From Ptychodera flava (Eukaryota; Hemichordata; Enteropneusta; Ptychoderidae), in contig NC_091940.1 in NCBI RefSeq assembly GCF_041260155.1, forward strand, positions 33,181,341 to 33,245,340: a stretch of 64,000 nt of DNA. Reading direction: 5' to 3'. Below, one piece after another: positions 49,233 through 58,870 of this stretch (the first letter of the stretch is position 1; each line of letters opens with the position of its first letter). Made by a program: the position numbers and the translations under genes. The notes under the pieces are model-generated. The model searched no databases. It was not told the origin of the DNA and was given only the letters and a program-made list of their open reading frames with translations.

Positions 49233-50637
49233 TTATCCAGTACCTACAATAGTAATGAATATTGCTAAAGATAACAAACCAATTTTACCATATTCGTGAA
49301 TAGGGTCTGCAGATGCTGCCCGTTCCGGGGAGGGGAGGGGAGGGGACGACCGAGTCGTGTCATTGTGAGGTGGTGGTGACTCTCCGGGCTCGTCCTGCCA
49401 CTTCACAGGATCCTCCCCCCTCCCCTCCTCCTTCCATCTCGTGTACAGCACTTTCTCGAACTTCCGTGTTTATATCACCATTCACCCCGAAGGACATAGA
49501 TTCTGTTGCGTATTGCAATTCATTATTATAACCCGAGATTGCCGGGCCCGAAAGAATGACCATCTCAGACGGTAAGAGAAGTAAATTGGGTGAAACTGCC
49601 ATATCAAGTTTACACCAGTATTCATTATTGTGTCTTGATATCGCCTATAACTGATTACTTTGTCGGTATTACGAATTTCATCTTCGAGGAGAACACCGAA
49701 TTCTTTTCGGACTTGCTCTGCACTGCCAGTATCGCCCACTATGGTACTACGAATATTTGCTTGTGCGCCAAGTATGCAATATACGTAGGCTTCAAGGCTT
49801 TCATTGAGGCGGGCGAGACCGGCCTTTGTTAGTCCGAGTCTCCCTTCAGAGGAATGAAACTATTGTATTGTCCCTCCGATCCATCATTTCGGAAGAAATA
49901 ATAGTGTGGTCTGTCTTTGTCGGGCAGTACATGTTTTTCTTTCCAAAAATGGTATGTGTATAGAAAACGCCTCCGTCGGCGGAGAGGAAAAAGTCCTGAC
50001 CGTTGTATATCGCTTTTGGCTGTCGAACAGGCCCACGATTAGTGTAATATTCATAACCATAACCAAGACCCTTATTTTGACCTTTTCGATAACGAAAGTC
50101 GGACTTCGTTGGACTTATATTTCCAAATTCTGTACATAGAAGTTCATATTGGACGAGATTGTACGGATTGTCGCCCGCTTTGAAGGTGGGGGTATCGTCT
50201 GGAAGTGCAACGCCCATTTCATGAAGAATACGACGTATTGTAAAATATACATGGAAACGGCAGAATGATCGTATTTGCGGAGGAAATTTCTTATCAAAGA
50301 GATGGGCGAATGATATACCACAACCAGTAGTGCTGCACCATACAGCGAAATTCAGTTGCTGGTCCCAGTATTTCATCTTTGGGCTGCCCAGCCAGACATT
50401 ACTTTCTTTAGCTGATCGATGAGTGATTACGTTATCTTTGAACACATCCCGAGGATGAAAAGTAAATTTATCTGTCGGCGTTACATATATTTCTAAGTCC
50501 ATGAGAATAGGTTTTATTCCCCCGTCCGGTTTGGAAGGGGGGGTATCAGCATGCTGTACTGTCGGTACGCTCGTCTTATTCAATTGAAAAGCAACTGGGA
50601 ATAGGTCTGTACTCATTATTCGTGTTTCTATATACAT
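49233..50637 (-). pseudogene. Large Polinton structural-type protein (263-residue open part, then interrupted)
   Basis: The first 263 residues are open (50637-49846): MYIETRIMSTDLFPVAFQL, a WDQQLNFAVWCSTTGCG segment, and a Tyr/Gly-rich stretch (GLGYGYEYY). The frame then changes near 49846; a helical region with GDTGSAEQVRKEF follows, another change comes near 49600, then a glycine/glutamate-rich linker and a final hydrophobic helix (KIGLLSLAIFITIVG) near 49250. I read one gene of about 465 codons ending in a membrane segment, but two genes cannot be excluded. Size and position match the conserved PX/PY-type proteins of Polintons; which one is not settled from sequence alone. Confidence 0.5.
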
Positions 50638-50647
50638 ATAGATTTAA

Positions 50648-51805
50648 ATGGAGGAGAATTTTCTCGGAATCCCTGTCGGAACGATTTCTTTAGGGGTACT
50701 AACATTCCAGACTATGTTAATACTTTATTTCGGATTCAGGTTTAAACGAATTTTTTATTTTTTACTAAGAATAGATAACATACTGCAAACAATGGAGAAT
50801 TTAATAAAGTCATCGGCAGCGGCAAATATGGCAGCGCATTCCGAAGGGGCTTCGGCGCCTTCGGACAATAATCAATCCATAATAGAGACAAAACGTGAAA
50901 AAATACTCTGTGTCATCGCAAGTGGTCAAAGTAAGTTATTTTTTGGTAAGGAGATTACAGTTGCTGACGTAGAAAAATGGAAAGATGAAACGGTGGTTAA
51001 AGCCTTCAAAATGTACGAAGCGAAATACAGTTCTCTTATAAGTGATACCATCACTCAAAGTTTCATAGATCTAGGAGCCCGCGCAATAAGTCAGGTAGTT
51101 CCAATCGATGATCGAGATAACTATGCCACTGATCTTAAAAAGGATTTTATTCTAAACAGTGAAATAAAACGATTATCAGGACGGATAGGGTACACGTGGG
51201 GCCCCCTGATTGCTCTAATTTCCACCGGTTTAATTACGGGTAAACATTTAAATTTTAAAAAAATCGGGTTTAATATAGTACCTGAAATAAATGGATTCAA
51301 CTTCGCCGACTCAGCAAACGGAAACGACGACGACCTCCACACCGGAAACGACTCCGTCGACTCCGTCAGGGACGATCCTAACACCAACACCGGCACCTCC
51401 GACACAACGCAACGTAGAGAAAATTTTGTTACCGACCGAAGCATCCAGGGAGAGTTGCTCAGGGCAGCGACTAGCGGAATGGAACAGGCAAAACAAGGAG
51501 AAGAAACTAAAAGCAATGGAGGGGGAGGGGGGGGGAGCGATGCGGTAGCAGACCTACCGCCTACAATGAAAGAACAGTGTGATAATAATTCACGCTGGTA
51601 TAATAAATGTTATCTTGTTTTAGGAATTGTGGGAGTTTCATTGACTGCATTAGGGCTATATTGGGGGCGTGCTCGGCATACCCCCTGTCCCGTTAATCGA
51701 TCGAGTCCAGATCGGAAAGATCCTCCCCAAAATAAGAAAGCGGAAAAAACAGAGCCAGTAGCGGCTCCGGGGGCCAGCTCCTCTACATTGTATGAGATGG
51801 ATTAA
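50648..51805 (+). CDS. Polinton membrane protein, unknown function (385 aa, intact)
   Basis: Longest uninterrupted gene of the element. It has an N-terminal membrane segment (about residues 10-42, GTISLGVLTFQTMLILYFGF), a soluble region with helices (about 80-190), a possible second hydrophobic stretch (GPLIALISTGLITG, about 182-195), a long polar Asn/Asp/Thr and Gly-rich linker (220-310), a second clear membrane segment (YLVLGIVGVSLTALGLYW, near 325-343) and a basic, Lys/Pro-rich tail. It is divergent from the structural-type gene at 50637 with only 10 bases between the start codons. No family is recognised; an envelope or membrane-linked virion protein is a guess. Confidence 0.7.
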   Translation: MEENFLGIPVGTISLGVLTFQTMLILYFGFRFKRIFYFLLRIDNILQTMENLIKSSAAANMAAHSEGASAPSDNNQSIIETKREKILCVIASGQSKLFFGKEITVADVEKWKDETVVKAFKMYEAKYSSLISDTITQSFIDLGARAISQVVPIDDRDNYATDLKKDFILNSEIKRLSGRIGYTWGPLIALISTGLITGKHLNFKKIGFNIVPEINGFNFADSANGNDDDLHTGNDSVDSVRDDPNTNTGTSDTTQRRENFVTDRSIQGELLRAATSGMEQAKQGEETKSNGGGGGGSDAVADLPPTMKEQCDNNSRWYNKCYLVLGIVGVSLTALGLYWGRARHTPCPVNRSSPDRKDPPQNKKAEKTEPVAAPGASSSTLYEMD

Positions 51806-51855
51806 CTCCCCATATTTTTTATTTTATTTTTTATTTTATATACTAGTCAGCAATC

Positions 51856-52086
51856 ATGGATATTAAAACAGTTGTAAACACAATGTACGATGGTATTGTA
51901 ATCGCAGGACTTGCGATGGGATATCTTATGATCTCCAGCAAATTTCTGAAAATAGAGGTTGGCGATCCAAGTCGTCCAAATTTGACTCGATTGGCAAAAT
52001 TAGGCGGTGCGACTGCTGCCGCGGTTGCGACCAAAGATCTCCTTGAACAGAAAAATATTATTCCTGCAGAACCTTATACTTCGTAA
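51856..52086 (+). CDS. Small Polinton membrane protein (76 aa)
   Basis: The frame starts MDIKTVVNTMYDGIVIAGLAM, with a membrane segment at about residues 12-30 and a second weaker Ala-rich one (GGATAAAVATKDLL) before a short polar tail. It lies 50 bases after the 385-residue membrane protein and 55 bases before the probable minor capsid gene, all on the plus strand. Polintons commonly carry such a small membrane protein next to capsid genes (recollection, unverified). Confidence 0.6.
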   Translation: MDIKTVVNTMYDGIVIAGLAMGYLMISSKFLKIEVGDPSRPNLTRLAKLGGATAAAVATKDLLEQKNIIPAEPYTS

Positions 52087-52141
52087 TAATAATATTCATC
52101 GAACATTTATACTTAGTAATATATACATACAACGTACAACG

Positions 52142-52872
52142 ATGATCATTTGGATTGAAAGCAAAACAGGTGAACCTGTTACTGTTAATTTTTACCCTTG
52201 TATTGACACGACACAGTTTACGAAGATAAGACTGCTAGAGTGCGGACTATATAATTCATGGCATAACATAACATCGACGAATAATGTAATAAAATATCAA
52301 GAAGGTGACCAACCGAAGAAGACTAAATCAATACGTCCAGGTAACTACAATATCGATACGTTAAACAAAGCAATCGGGTTGAAGCAAAAAATTAATTTTG
52401 AAAAACATCTGCCGACAAACCATGTTCTTCTAACTTTGGCTAAAGATATTAAAGTTTATTTCAATGCTACAGGTAGCTTCGCCAACGTCGTTGGCTTTTC
52501 AGATAACCAGAGGACAACCCAGTTATAAAAAGTACTATGAGTCCGAAGAAAGTGGATTTCTTAACAGTCACTAAATATATAGTTCATTCAGATGTAGTCG
52601 ATGTTACTGGAAATTATGTTTCATTTGGTTCGGGTGCCTCCGGAGGATACATACAGGGGAAAGTATCGAACTGTTTACAAATACTTCCCATCCGGGATAC
52701 GAGAGAAATAAGTGAAAAGGTTACTTACGATTTTAAAAACGGAGCAATTTCTATGCCATTGAGAAAAGGGGGAGATTACATGAATTCAATGCGTATCTGG
52801 ATAACAGATCAGGATGGGAACATGATCGATTTCAATAACTGGCCAATTAGCTTTTGTATTGAATTGCTGTAG
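52142..52872 (+). pseudogene. Probable Polinton minor capsid (penton-like) protein, one frame break
   Basis: The first frame starts MIIWIESKTGEPVTVNFYP (52142-52528); the second runs to the stop at 52870-52872 and includes LQILPIRDTREISEKVTYDF and MRIWITDQDGNMIDFNNWP near its end. The break lies near 52525. About 240 codons with a beta-rich pattern. The C-terminal motif (a strand with IWITDxDGxxxDF followed by a final strand) fits the penton-type minor capsid proteins of Polintons, which close the vertices of the shell. The start was chosen at 52142 because the open frame upstream overlaps the 76-residue gene. Confidence 0.5.
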
Positions 52873-52900
52873 TCGTTCTGAAGCGTTCCGAAGGAGCCCC

Positions 52901-53225
52901 CTACCGGTGTAACATAAACCATCCCACGACTAATCCTCCAGCAATATAGATCATCTCATATTTCTTTTGCTCAGGAGCTGGGTTGATAATAATCTGAGAA
53001 TTGAACTGGACTTGACGTAGAGTTGCTTTGCACCGCTTCTGCTTCTTCCAGGATTTCTGCATCTGTATCTCTTAATTCTGCCGCAGCATATGCGCATCCT
53101 TTGCTTGATTTTCTCTTTCCCAGTCAGCCTGTAGTAATCTTTTTTCTGACCAGACGTTGCGATCATGTTCAAATTTTCTAATGCTTTATCATGTCGAACT
53201 TTCTCTTCAATAAGAGCCTCAGTCG
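52901..53225 (-). pseudogene. Small coiled-coil, tail-anchored-like Polinton protein (interrupted)
   Basis: Charged Glu/Lys/Gln-rich helical coding on the minus strand, split into short frames, ends with a hydrophobic C-terminus (IYIAGGLVVGWFML, stop at 52901-52903). This layout (coiled coil then a terminal membrane anchor) is visible despite at least two frame changes. The start is uncertain. It lies next to the right terminal repeat. Confidence 0.4.
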
Positions 53226-53271
53226 TTTAAGTTCAGAGGAAATTACTAAAATTTTATCTATCAGGTGAACA

Positions 53272-53607
53272 AGTTCGCCCCGATAGGAACTTCGTGTTCA
53301 ACATCAGCTAGACTCCGCGACCGGCCGGCCGGACTGACAACACAGGTAAAAAAAAGCTCCTTTATATAGGCTAGTTTGATGGTGATGACTCACACGGAAT
53401 TTCCCGTACATGTATAAACATGCTCAGCAGGGAATTTCCCTGCTTAGTTCAGGACAATGCACTGCTGCGCGTGAGTTCGTATATAGGTTAGGGTCATACT
53501 TTAGTTACATGGATGGTTAATTTTTCCTTCGCTTCATGTAGATAAATGAATAAAATGGGGTGTAAAATTCTTACTTCATCCCAGTTGCCCACGTTTACTT
53601 TACTACT
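53272..53607. repeat. Polinton right terminal inverted repeat
   Basis: Inverted copy of 37861-38192. It ends CTTTACTACT and is followed at once by the target duplication GCGGTA (53608-53613). Confidence 0.93.
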
Positions 53608-54355
53608 GCGGTAGGAGATGAATGTGCTGCTCAGTCAAAATTTGTGGCAAAAGTGCTGTAGCTAGGGATGTGTACCATCATATTTGTGACTAAATGTTAC
53701 GTAAAAGCTTTATTCAAATTAAGATGACCTCCGATCCGTTCATCAATTCTGTGTTTGTTTAAAGACGGATTTGTCTCATCATGCACGGTTATCCCTCCAA
53801 TCACCAATCAACGGATAGTGCATGTATGAATTATATGTAGAAGGTACTTGGCTATTGGTAGCACCGGTTCTCACGAAGGCGCGACATTGCACATACGAAA
53901 AATATTGGATATATATCATCAAATTTCCATACTAGGAAATCGCATAGACTGCTATAGATAGTTCGATACACAATTAGTGTAGGATATTATCGGTAGTATT
54001 GTCCACTATCGTCCAAGCTTTCAAACTGTAAGATATCTGTTTTAACCCTAGACGATACCAGACGATACTATCGATGGTACCCGTTACTATCGGGTGTTTT
54101 GAGGTGCAACATTGTCAAGATCCAACGGTTGACCAAACTTGTATCATCATCCAAGACTATACTATTTATAGTATCCGATACTATCGGATATTTTGAAAGT
54201 GCGGCATAATCGAGATCCAGCCAAAGTTGTGATAAAATGTCTAGTTTTAAACCCAAAAGATACACAGACTTAAAGGACATTTCTAGTATCGATACCAGAA
54301 TATCCCCTACATCAGATTTCGCATTATGCAAACTCGGCTGTCATAGAAAGGCAAA
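53608..54355. repeat. FABP tandem segment 1, right part (5' flank of copy 1)
   Basis: Begins with the second copy of the target duplication and continues as GGAGATGAATG..., matching the sequence upstream of FABP copies 2 (55655-56440) and 3 (58660-58870). Contains the conserved promoter block and many ATACTATCGAT-type short words. No gene is present. Confidence 0.7.
53697..53742 (-). promoter_or_regulatory. FABP copy 1 upstream element, now 15.9 kb from its gene
   Basis: TTACGTAA (53697-53704, a PAR-bZIP/C/EBP-type site) and a TGACCT-N6-CGTTCA pair (53725-53742, everted nuclear-receptor half-sites). Both are kept in the same order upstream of copies 2 and 3. The Polinton now lies between this block and the copy 1 start codon. 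Confidence 0.45.
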
Positions 54356-55231
54356 GAGTTGGCTGACTATCCCTGATTTTATCACTATTCGTCTACCAAA
54401 GGGAGGCCTTATAATATATAGGGTTGCAATTTTCTAACAGGTGTCTTTTGTTCGTCCATGCGAAGTTTTTAACGGATACCGCCGTTCCTTAAACGCAGAC
54501 AATAAAGGTCTATAATAGGTTTAGTCTGGGGGTGGGAACTCTAATCGGTAGAAAAAAACAACATTTCAACGCAAATTTTTACTTGTAAGCGTTTTATTGA
54601 TTACAGCAGCTTCGGGACACGAAGGTTCCTGTGGTAGAAGGGTACAACATGACTTGCATTGATCATAATCGATAAATAATGTTATCTTGCGTAATACTAT
54701 ACATATGACAATTATAAAAAACAAACTGGGTCTCTTTCTATAGACTAGCGTGTTCACCTAAGCACAAAAATACACACACGAATCAATACGAATGCCATAG
54801 TTCTTTATAAAGCGACAAGGAGCAACTGTTTTACACAGGCAAGTTTCTTCGACAGCACGATGTCTAGAATTGTTTTCGGTCTTTGGAAGACAGATCAATC
54901 TGAACATTAACGAGGACGCTGTGAAATCTGAAACTAGTCGTGAGTAACTGCCACATCGGAGTGACTATAGACAGTAGATCATCGGATCTCCCCCACTGTC
55001 TATGGAGTGACGTACTGTACAATTGCGTAATGTGGTCTTAATATGAAATGACAAACTACATCCAACGGTTTTAATTGCTGCTTTACTATAAAATGCACAA
55101 CACGGTAAAACAACAGTTCGAATAGTTCTCTCTTGCAAGTTAATCGTCTTTTTTTCACTTCTATGATCATCATCGCGTACACCTGTAGTACTTGCCTCTT
55201 ATAGGTTGCATCCGTATTGGTGTAAGATTTT

Positions 55232-55632
55232 CTAATCCTTGTTGAAGACACGCTTTGCGGTGACATCGCCTTTGGTGATAGTCAAGATTGCATGTCCGTC
55301 CACAACTTGCCAGAAAGTAGCCGGTCCATCCGGATTATCGACTGGTTTAGTCATCAGCTTGTCGTCTTCTAGAGTCGCGACGATCTTTTCTGTTTTGCCG
55401 CCCGGTCTGACATCTTCGAACGGTACGCCTGGTTTGAAGATGATTTGCTGTCCTTCATAATCCCGTCCACGGTGTCGATTGTCCACGTACCGTCGCCACT
55501 CACACTTATTTCAACGCTCACATTGTCCGACTCGGCCACTTTCTTCGCAGCGTCTCCGACGCCCATGGCCTTGAGAAAATTTTCCATGTTCTCGCTGTGG
55601 TCACATTTCCATTTGCCAACCAGGTTCGACAT
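55232..55632 (-). pseudogene. Intronless fatty-acid-binding protein, copy 2 (one frameshift)
   Basis: The start codon at 55632 gives MSNLVGKWKCDHSENMENFL, with Cys in place of Gly of copies 1 and 3. The frame is lost near 55446, where one base is missing relative to copy 3. The C-terminal half (GVPFEDVRPGGKTEKIVATL, ending RVFNKD) is intact in the next frame. An in-frame upstream ATG at 55686 exists, but the conserved family start is 55632. The upstream promoter block is present. It may be a pseudogene or a gene with a one-base sequence error. Confidence 0.85.
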
Positions 55633-55764
55633 TGTGGCGGACGGGCTATGTCGTGCTGATGTGCGGTGGGAGCTGAAGGCAGACAATGAATGGCTGCTCT
55701 TTCAAAATTTGTGGCAAAAGTGCTGTAACTATTGTACCATCACATTTGTCACAGTAACTAAACG

Positions 55765-55811
55765 TTACGTAAAAGCAATTAATCAAATTAAGATGACCTC
55801 CGATAGGTTCA
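55765..55811 (-). promoter_or_regulatory. FABP copy 2 upstream element
   Basis: TTACGTAA (55765-55772) and TGACCT-N6-GGTTCA (55794-55811), 135-180 bases upstream of the start codon, in the same order and spacing as in the other copies. Confidence 0.5.
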
Positions 55812-58223
55812 TCAATTCAATGTTTGTTAAACTTTAAAGACGGATTGTTTCACCATGCACAGCTATCCCTCTAGTCGACGGGTAGTATATGGATTGTATG
55901 TAGCGAGTACTTGGCTACCGGGTAGCTTAGATTCCCACAAAGGCGCGACATTGCACATACGAAAAATATCGGATATTTATTATCTAGTTTCCACACAAGA
56001 AAATATCGATATTAGAGTCTAGTATAGGCTCATGTGATTGCATAGAATGCTATAGACAGTGCGATACACAATTAGCATAGGATAATATCGGTAGTACCTC
56101 TACAATCGTCTAAGCTTTCAAACTGTAAGATATCTGTTTTAACCCTAGACGATACCAGACGATACTATCGATGGTACCCGTTACTATCGGGTTTTTAGAG
56201 GTCCGACATTGTCGAGATCCAACTAAAGTCGTGTTATCGTCTAAGTTTAAAAGCCTAGACTATACTATCGATAGTATCGGATATTTTGAAAGTGCGGCAT
56301 AATCGAGATCCAGCCAAAGTTGTGATAAAATGTCTAGTTTTAAACCCTAACAGATACACAGACTTAAAGGACATTTCTAATATCGATACTAGATTATATT
56401 CATCAGATTTCGGAACGGTGCAACTCGGCTGTCAGAAACGCTAAGTACTGGAAACGCCGTCACGTTTGAAGCAAATCAGGGAGTGGGGACTTTGCATGAT
56501 CCGACGTAACGCTATTATTCTTTTCATAAACCCTGACGCGTCTCGCTCCAGGGTCTACATGATATACGGGGATTCGCATATCATATCAGTGGCAGTCAAC
56601 AAAGCTCTTCGTGAAATGTCGAGGGAAGGCGGTGGACATTTTCCTTTTCCGTATCAGCGAACAGCGAAAGGTGTAGACTGAAAGATTCGGTCATGTAGGA
56701 TTGGGGTTAGACTTGACGAATTAAGACCCAATATTTTTCTCTCATCAGGAAAATGCCCTTCTTTTTCTTGGCGGACAACATAGTCTAACATGAGAGAATA
56801 ATGAGAGGGCAAAGAGAAGGTCTGGAATAACTTATTTGGCAGGGTTGCTGTTGTGGAAAGCAAAAGAGTACGGCGGTGGAAGTGCAGGAGTGAGGAAACT
56901 TTGTATTTTGAAAGAGAACATAAATTAGGAGGGGGCTTTTAAAATGGAGAGATTGTGGGCCGGAATTTTTTTTGTTGCGAGTTGGTTTAGGGGCTAACTA
57001 GCGGGTAGGAGAGGAAATTAAATGTTCAAGTCGTGGCAATCGCAAACAGCATTCACTTCTTCAAATCATACTTTCGCTAAGAAGATAGATCTAACAGATC
57101 AAACTCCTCTGACTTTTAGAGTTTCTTGCAATCGGCTGATTGACGAACCCTGATTTTACCACTTCGTCCAGTACGGGAATCTATTATAACATCTCTGTTT
57201 ACAGTTTTCTGCCAAGTGATTTTTGTCCGTCTTTGCAAAGTATTTACGAATACCATGATTCATTAAAGATATATTGTCACCTGTTCCAATTTTGCCACAG
57301 TTACCATGGAAAAAGACAATCTAAGCAATCACAGATTTTAAGCGGGTGGCCGCTTTTTAAAAACAGCGCCCTCAACTGAGCATTTTGAATACCAAGGAAC
57401 GGCCCTTTGACCCGCATATATGGGTAAATGTAGATTAGAGGTGACTGTATACCTTAAACGCAGACCGTGAAGGTCTAGCATAGGCTTAGTCTGAGGATGG
57501 CATCTCTAATCGGTAGAAGAAAAAAAAGCATCTCAACGCCAATTTACTTGTTAGCGTTAATTACAGCAGCACATTGGGACACGAGGGTTCCTGTGGTCGA
57601 TGAGTTAAACAAGACTTACATTGATCATCGTCGATAAATAATGTTATCTTGCGTAACACAATGTACAATAGAAAGTACATATGACGATGATAAAAAAAAA
57701 ACTTGGACTCTTTGTTTGAGCTGTACACATTCGATCAACCAGCGTGTTCACCTAAGTACAAAAATACACACACGATCAATACGAACACAAACGCCCACGG
57801 AGCTTCGCTTTTAAAGCACCAGATCCAACAACTTTAACAAAAATAAACTATTTTACACAACTGTTATAGAAAGCAATTAAGTTTCTTCAAATCGCATTTG
57901 GGTCACGGCAAGCGAGAAGAATCTGAACGGACAATCTGATGTGAAGTCGACGATGGCCGTGAGAAGTCACTGCGCCGTGAAAGCTGAAAATAGTGGAGAG
58001 TGATTACCACGGATTCAAAGTGACGTGCTGTACAATATTGCCGTTGAATGCTTAATGTGGTCCTGAAATGAAATGACAAACAACATTCACTGGTTCTTTA
58101 CCGTAAAATGCACAGTCTGATGGATAATAGTTCAAATAGTTCTCTCTTGTCAAGTTCATCGTCATCGCCCACACCTGTAGTACGTGCATCGCGTCTAGAC
58201 TGCGTCCACAGGTGTAATATTTT

Positions 58224-58625
58224 CTATGCCTTGTTGAAGAATCGCTTTGCGATGATATCGCCTTTGGTGATAGTCAACATCGCATGTCCGTCCACGACTT
58301 GCCAGAAAGCAGACGGTCCATCCGGGTTATCGACTGGTTTGGTGATAAGTTTGCCGTCCTCTAGAGTCGCGACGATCTTTTCTGTTTTGCCGCCCGGTCT
58401 GGCGTCTTCGAACGGTACGCCTAGTTTGAAGCTAATTTTACTGTCCTTCATAATCCCGCCCACGGTGTCAATTGTCCACGTACCATCGTCACTCACGCTG
58501 ATTTCAACGTTCGCATTGTCCGACTCGGCCACTTTCTTCGCGGCGTCTCCGACGCCCATGGCCTTGAGAAAATTTTCCATGTTTTCGCTGTGGTCACCTT
58601 TCCATTTGCCAACCAGGTTCGACAT
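58224..58625 (-). CDS. Intronless fatty-acid-binding protein, copy 3 (133 aa, intact)
   Basis: Cytosolic lipid-binding beta-barrel of the FABP/CRABP family. It starts MSNLVGKWKGDHSENMENFL with the family N-terminal signature (GKWK...ENFLKAMGVG), continues with ISVSDDGTWTIDT and VPFEDARPGGKTEKIVATLE, and ends DIIAKRFFNKA. Length 133, as usual for the family. The arginine of the C-terminal carboxylate-binding pair is kept (KRFF), while the usual tyrosine two residues later is Phe; binding may therefore differ from classic FABPs. There is no intron, whereas family genes normally have three. It is the only uninterrupted copy of the three. The promoter block at 58756-58802 lies about 130-180 bases upstream. 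Confidence 0.9.
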   Translation of the reverse strand: MSNLVGKWKGDHSENMENFLKAMGVGDAAKKVAESDNANVEISVSDDGTWTIDTVGGIMKDSKISFKLGVPFEDARPGGKTEKIVATLEDGKLITKPVDNPDGPSAFWQVVDGHAMLTITKGDIIAKRFFNKA

Positions 58626-58755
58626 TTCGGGGGACGGGCTGTGTGGTGCTGATGGGCGGTAGGAGCTGAAAGTAGACAGTGAATGCTGTCAAGTTGAAAT
58701 GTGTTGCAAAAGTGCTGTAACTATGGATGTGTACCACCATAGCTGTAACTACATA

Positions 58756-58802
58756 TTACGTAAAAGCATTTATTCAAATTGAGATGACCTCAGACAGGTT
58801 CA
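58756..58802 (-). promoter_or_regulatory. FABP copy 3 upstream element
   Basis: TTACGTAA (58756-58763) and TGACCT-N6-GGTTCA (58785-58802). Conserved with copies 1 and 2; an everted AGGTCA-like pair with a 6-base spacer is a known nuclear-receptor layout. An AAATGCTTTTACG stretch on the minus strand gives a weak TATA-like candidate. Confidence 0.5.
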
Positions 58803-58870
58803 CCCATGCTCTGTTTGTTTTTAGGGTGTGCAGCTCTCCCTTCACCAATCAACGGGTACGTTGCGATTGT

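Larger units (their letters stand above)
37861..53607. mobile_element. Polinton/Maverick element, 15,747 bp, complete ends
   Basis: Self-synthesising DNA transposon of the Polinton/adintovirus type. The ends read AGTAGTAAAG...CTTTACTACT (the typical 5'-AG and CT-3'), with terminal inverted repeats of 332-336 bp and a perfect 6-bp target duplication GCGGTA. Inside are the hallmark genes: DNA polymerase B, retroviral-type integrase, A32-like ATPase, major and probable minor capsid proteins, plus membrane and unknown proteins, and an unusual kinase-like/exonuclease block. Genes lie on both strands in compact convergent and divergent pairs. Many are interrupted by single-base indels, while the ATPase, the 385-residue membrane protein and two small proteins are uninterrupted. 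No adenain-type protease was recognised. Confidence 0.95.
54356..57120. repeat. FABP tandem segment 2
   Basis: The unit holds FABP copy 2 with both flanks. Its left part matches 36480-37860, its 5' flank matches 53608-54355, and its right tail (56440-57120) matches 34837-36480 without the insertions there. Apart from the FABP frame no gene is seen; the rest is AT-rich with ATCGATA-type words. Confidence 0.7.
57121..58870. repeat. FABP tandem segment 3
   Basis: The third unit, from the CAATCGGCTGATTGAC landmark to the end of the shared 5' flank. Similarity to segments 1 and 2 is clear on both sides of the FABP frame and fades after about 58870. Confidence 0.65.

Noticed and set aside
58108..58662. 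Long plus-strand open frame (184 codons) across FABP copy 3
   Set aside because: It is the antisense shadow of the FABP coding sequence; the same artefact appears over copies 1 and 2. The minus strand has the family motifs and the conserved start.
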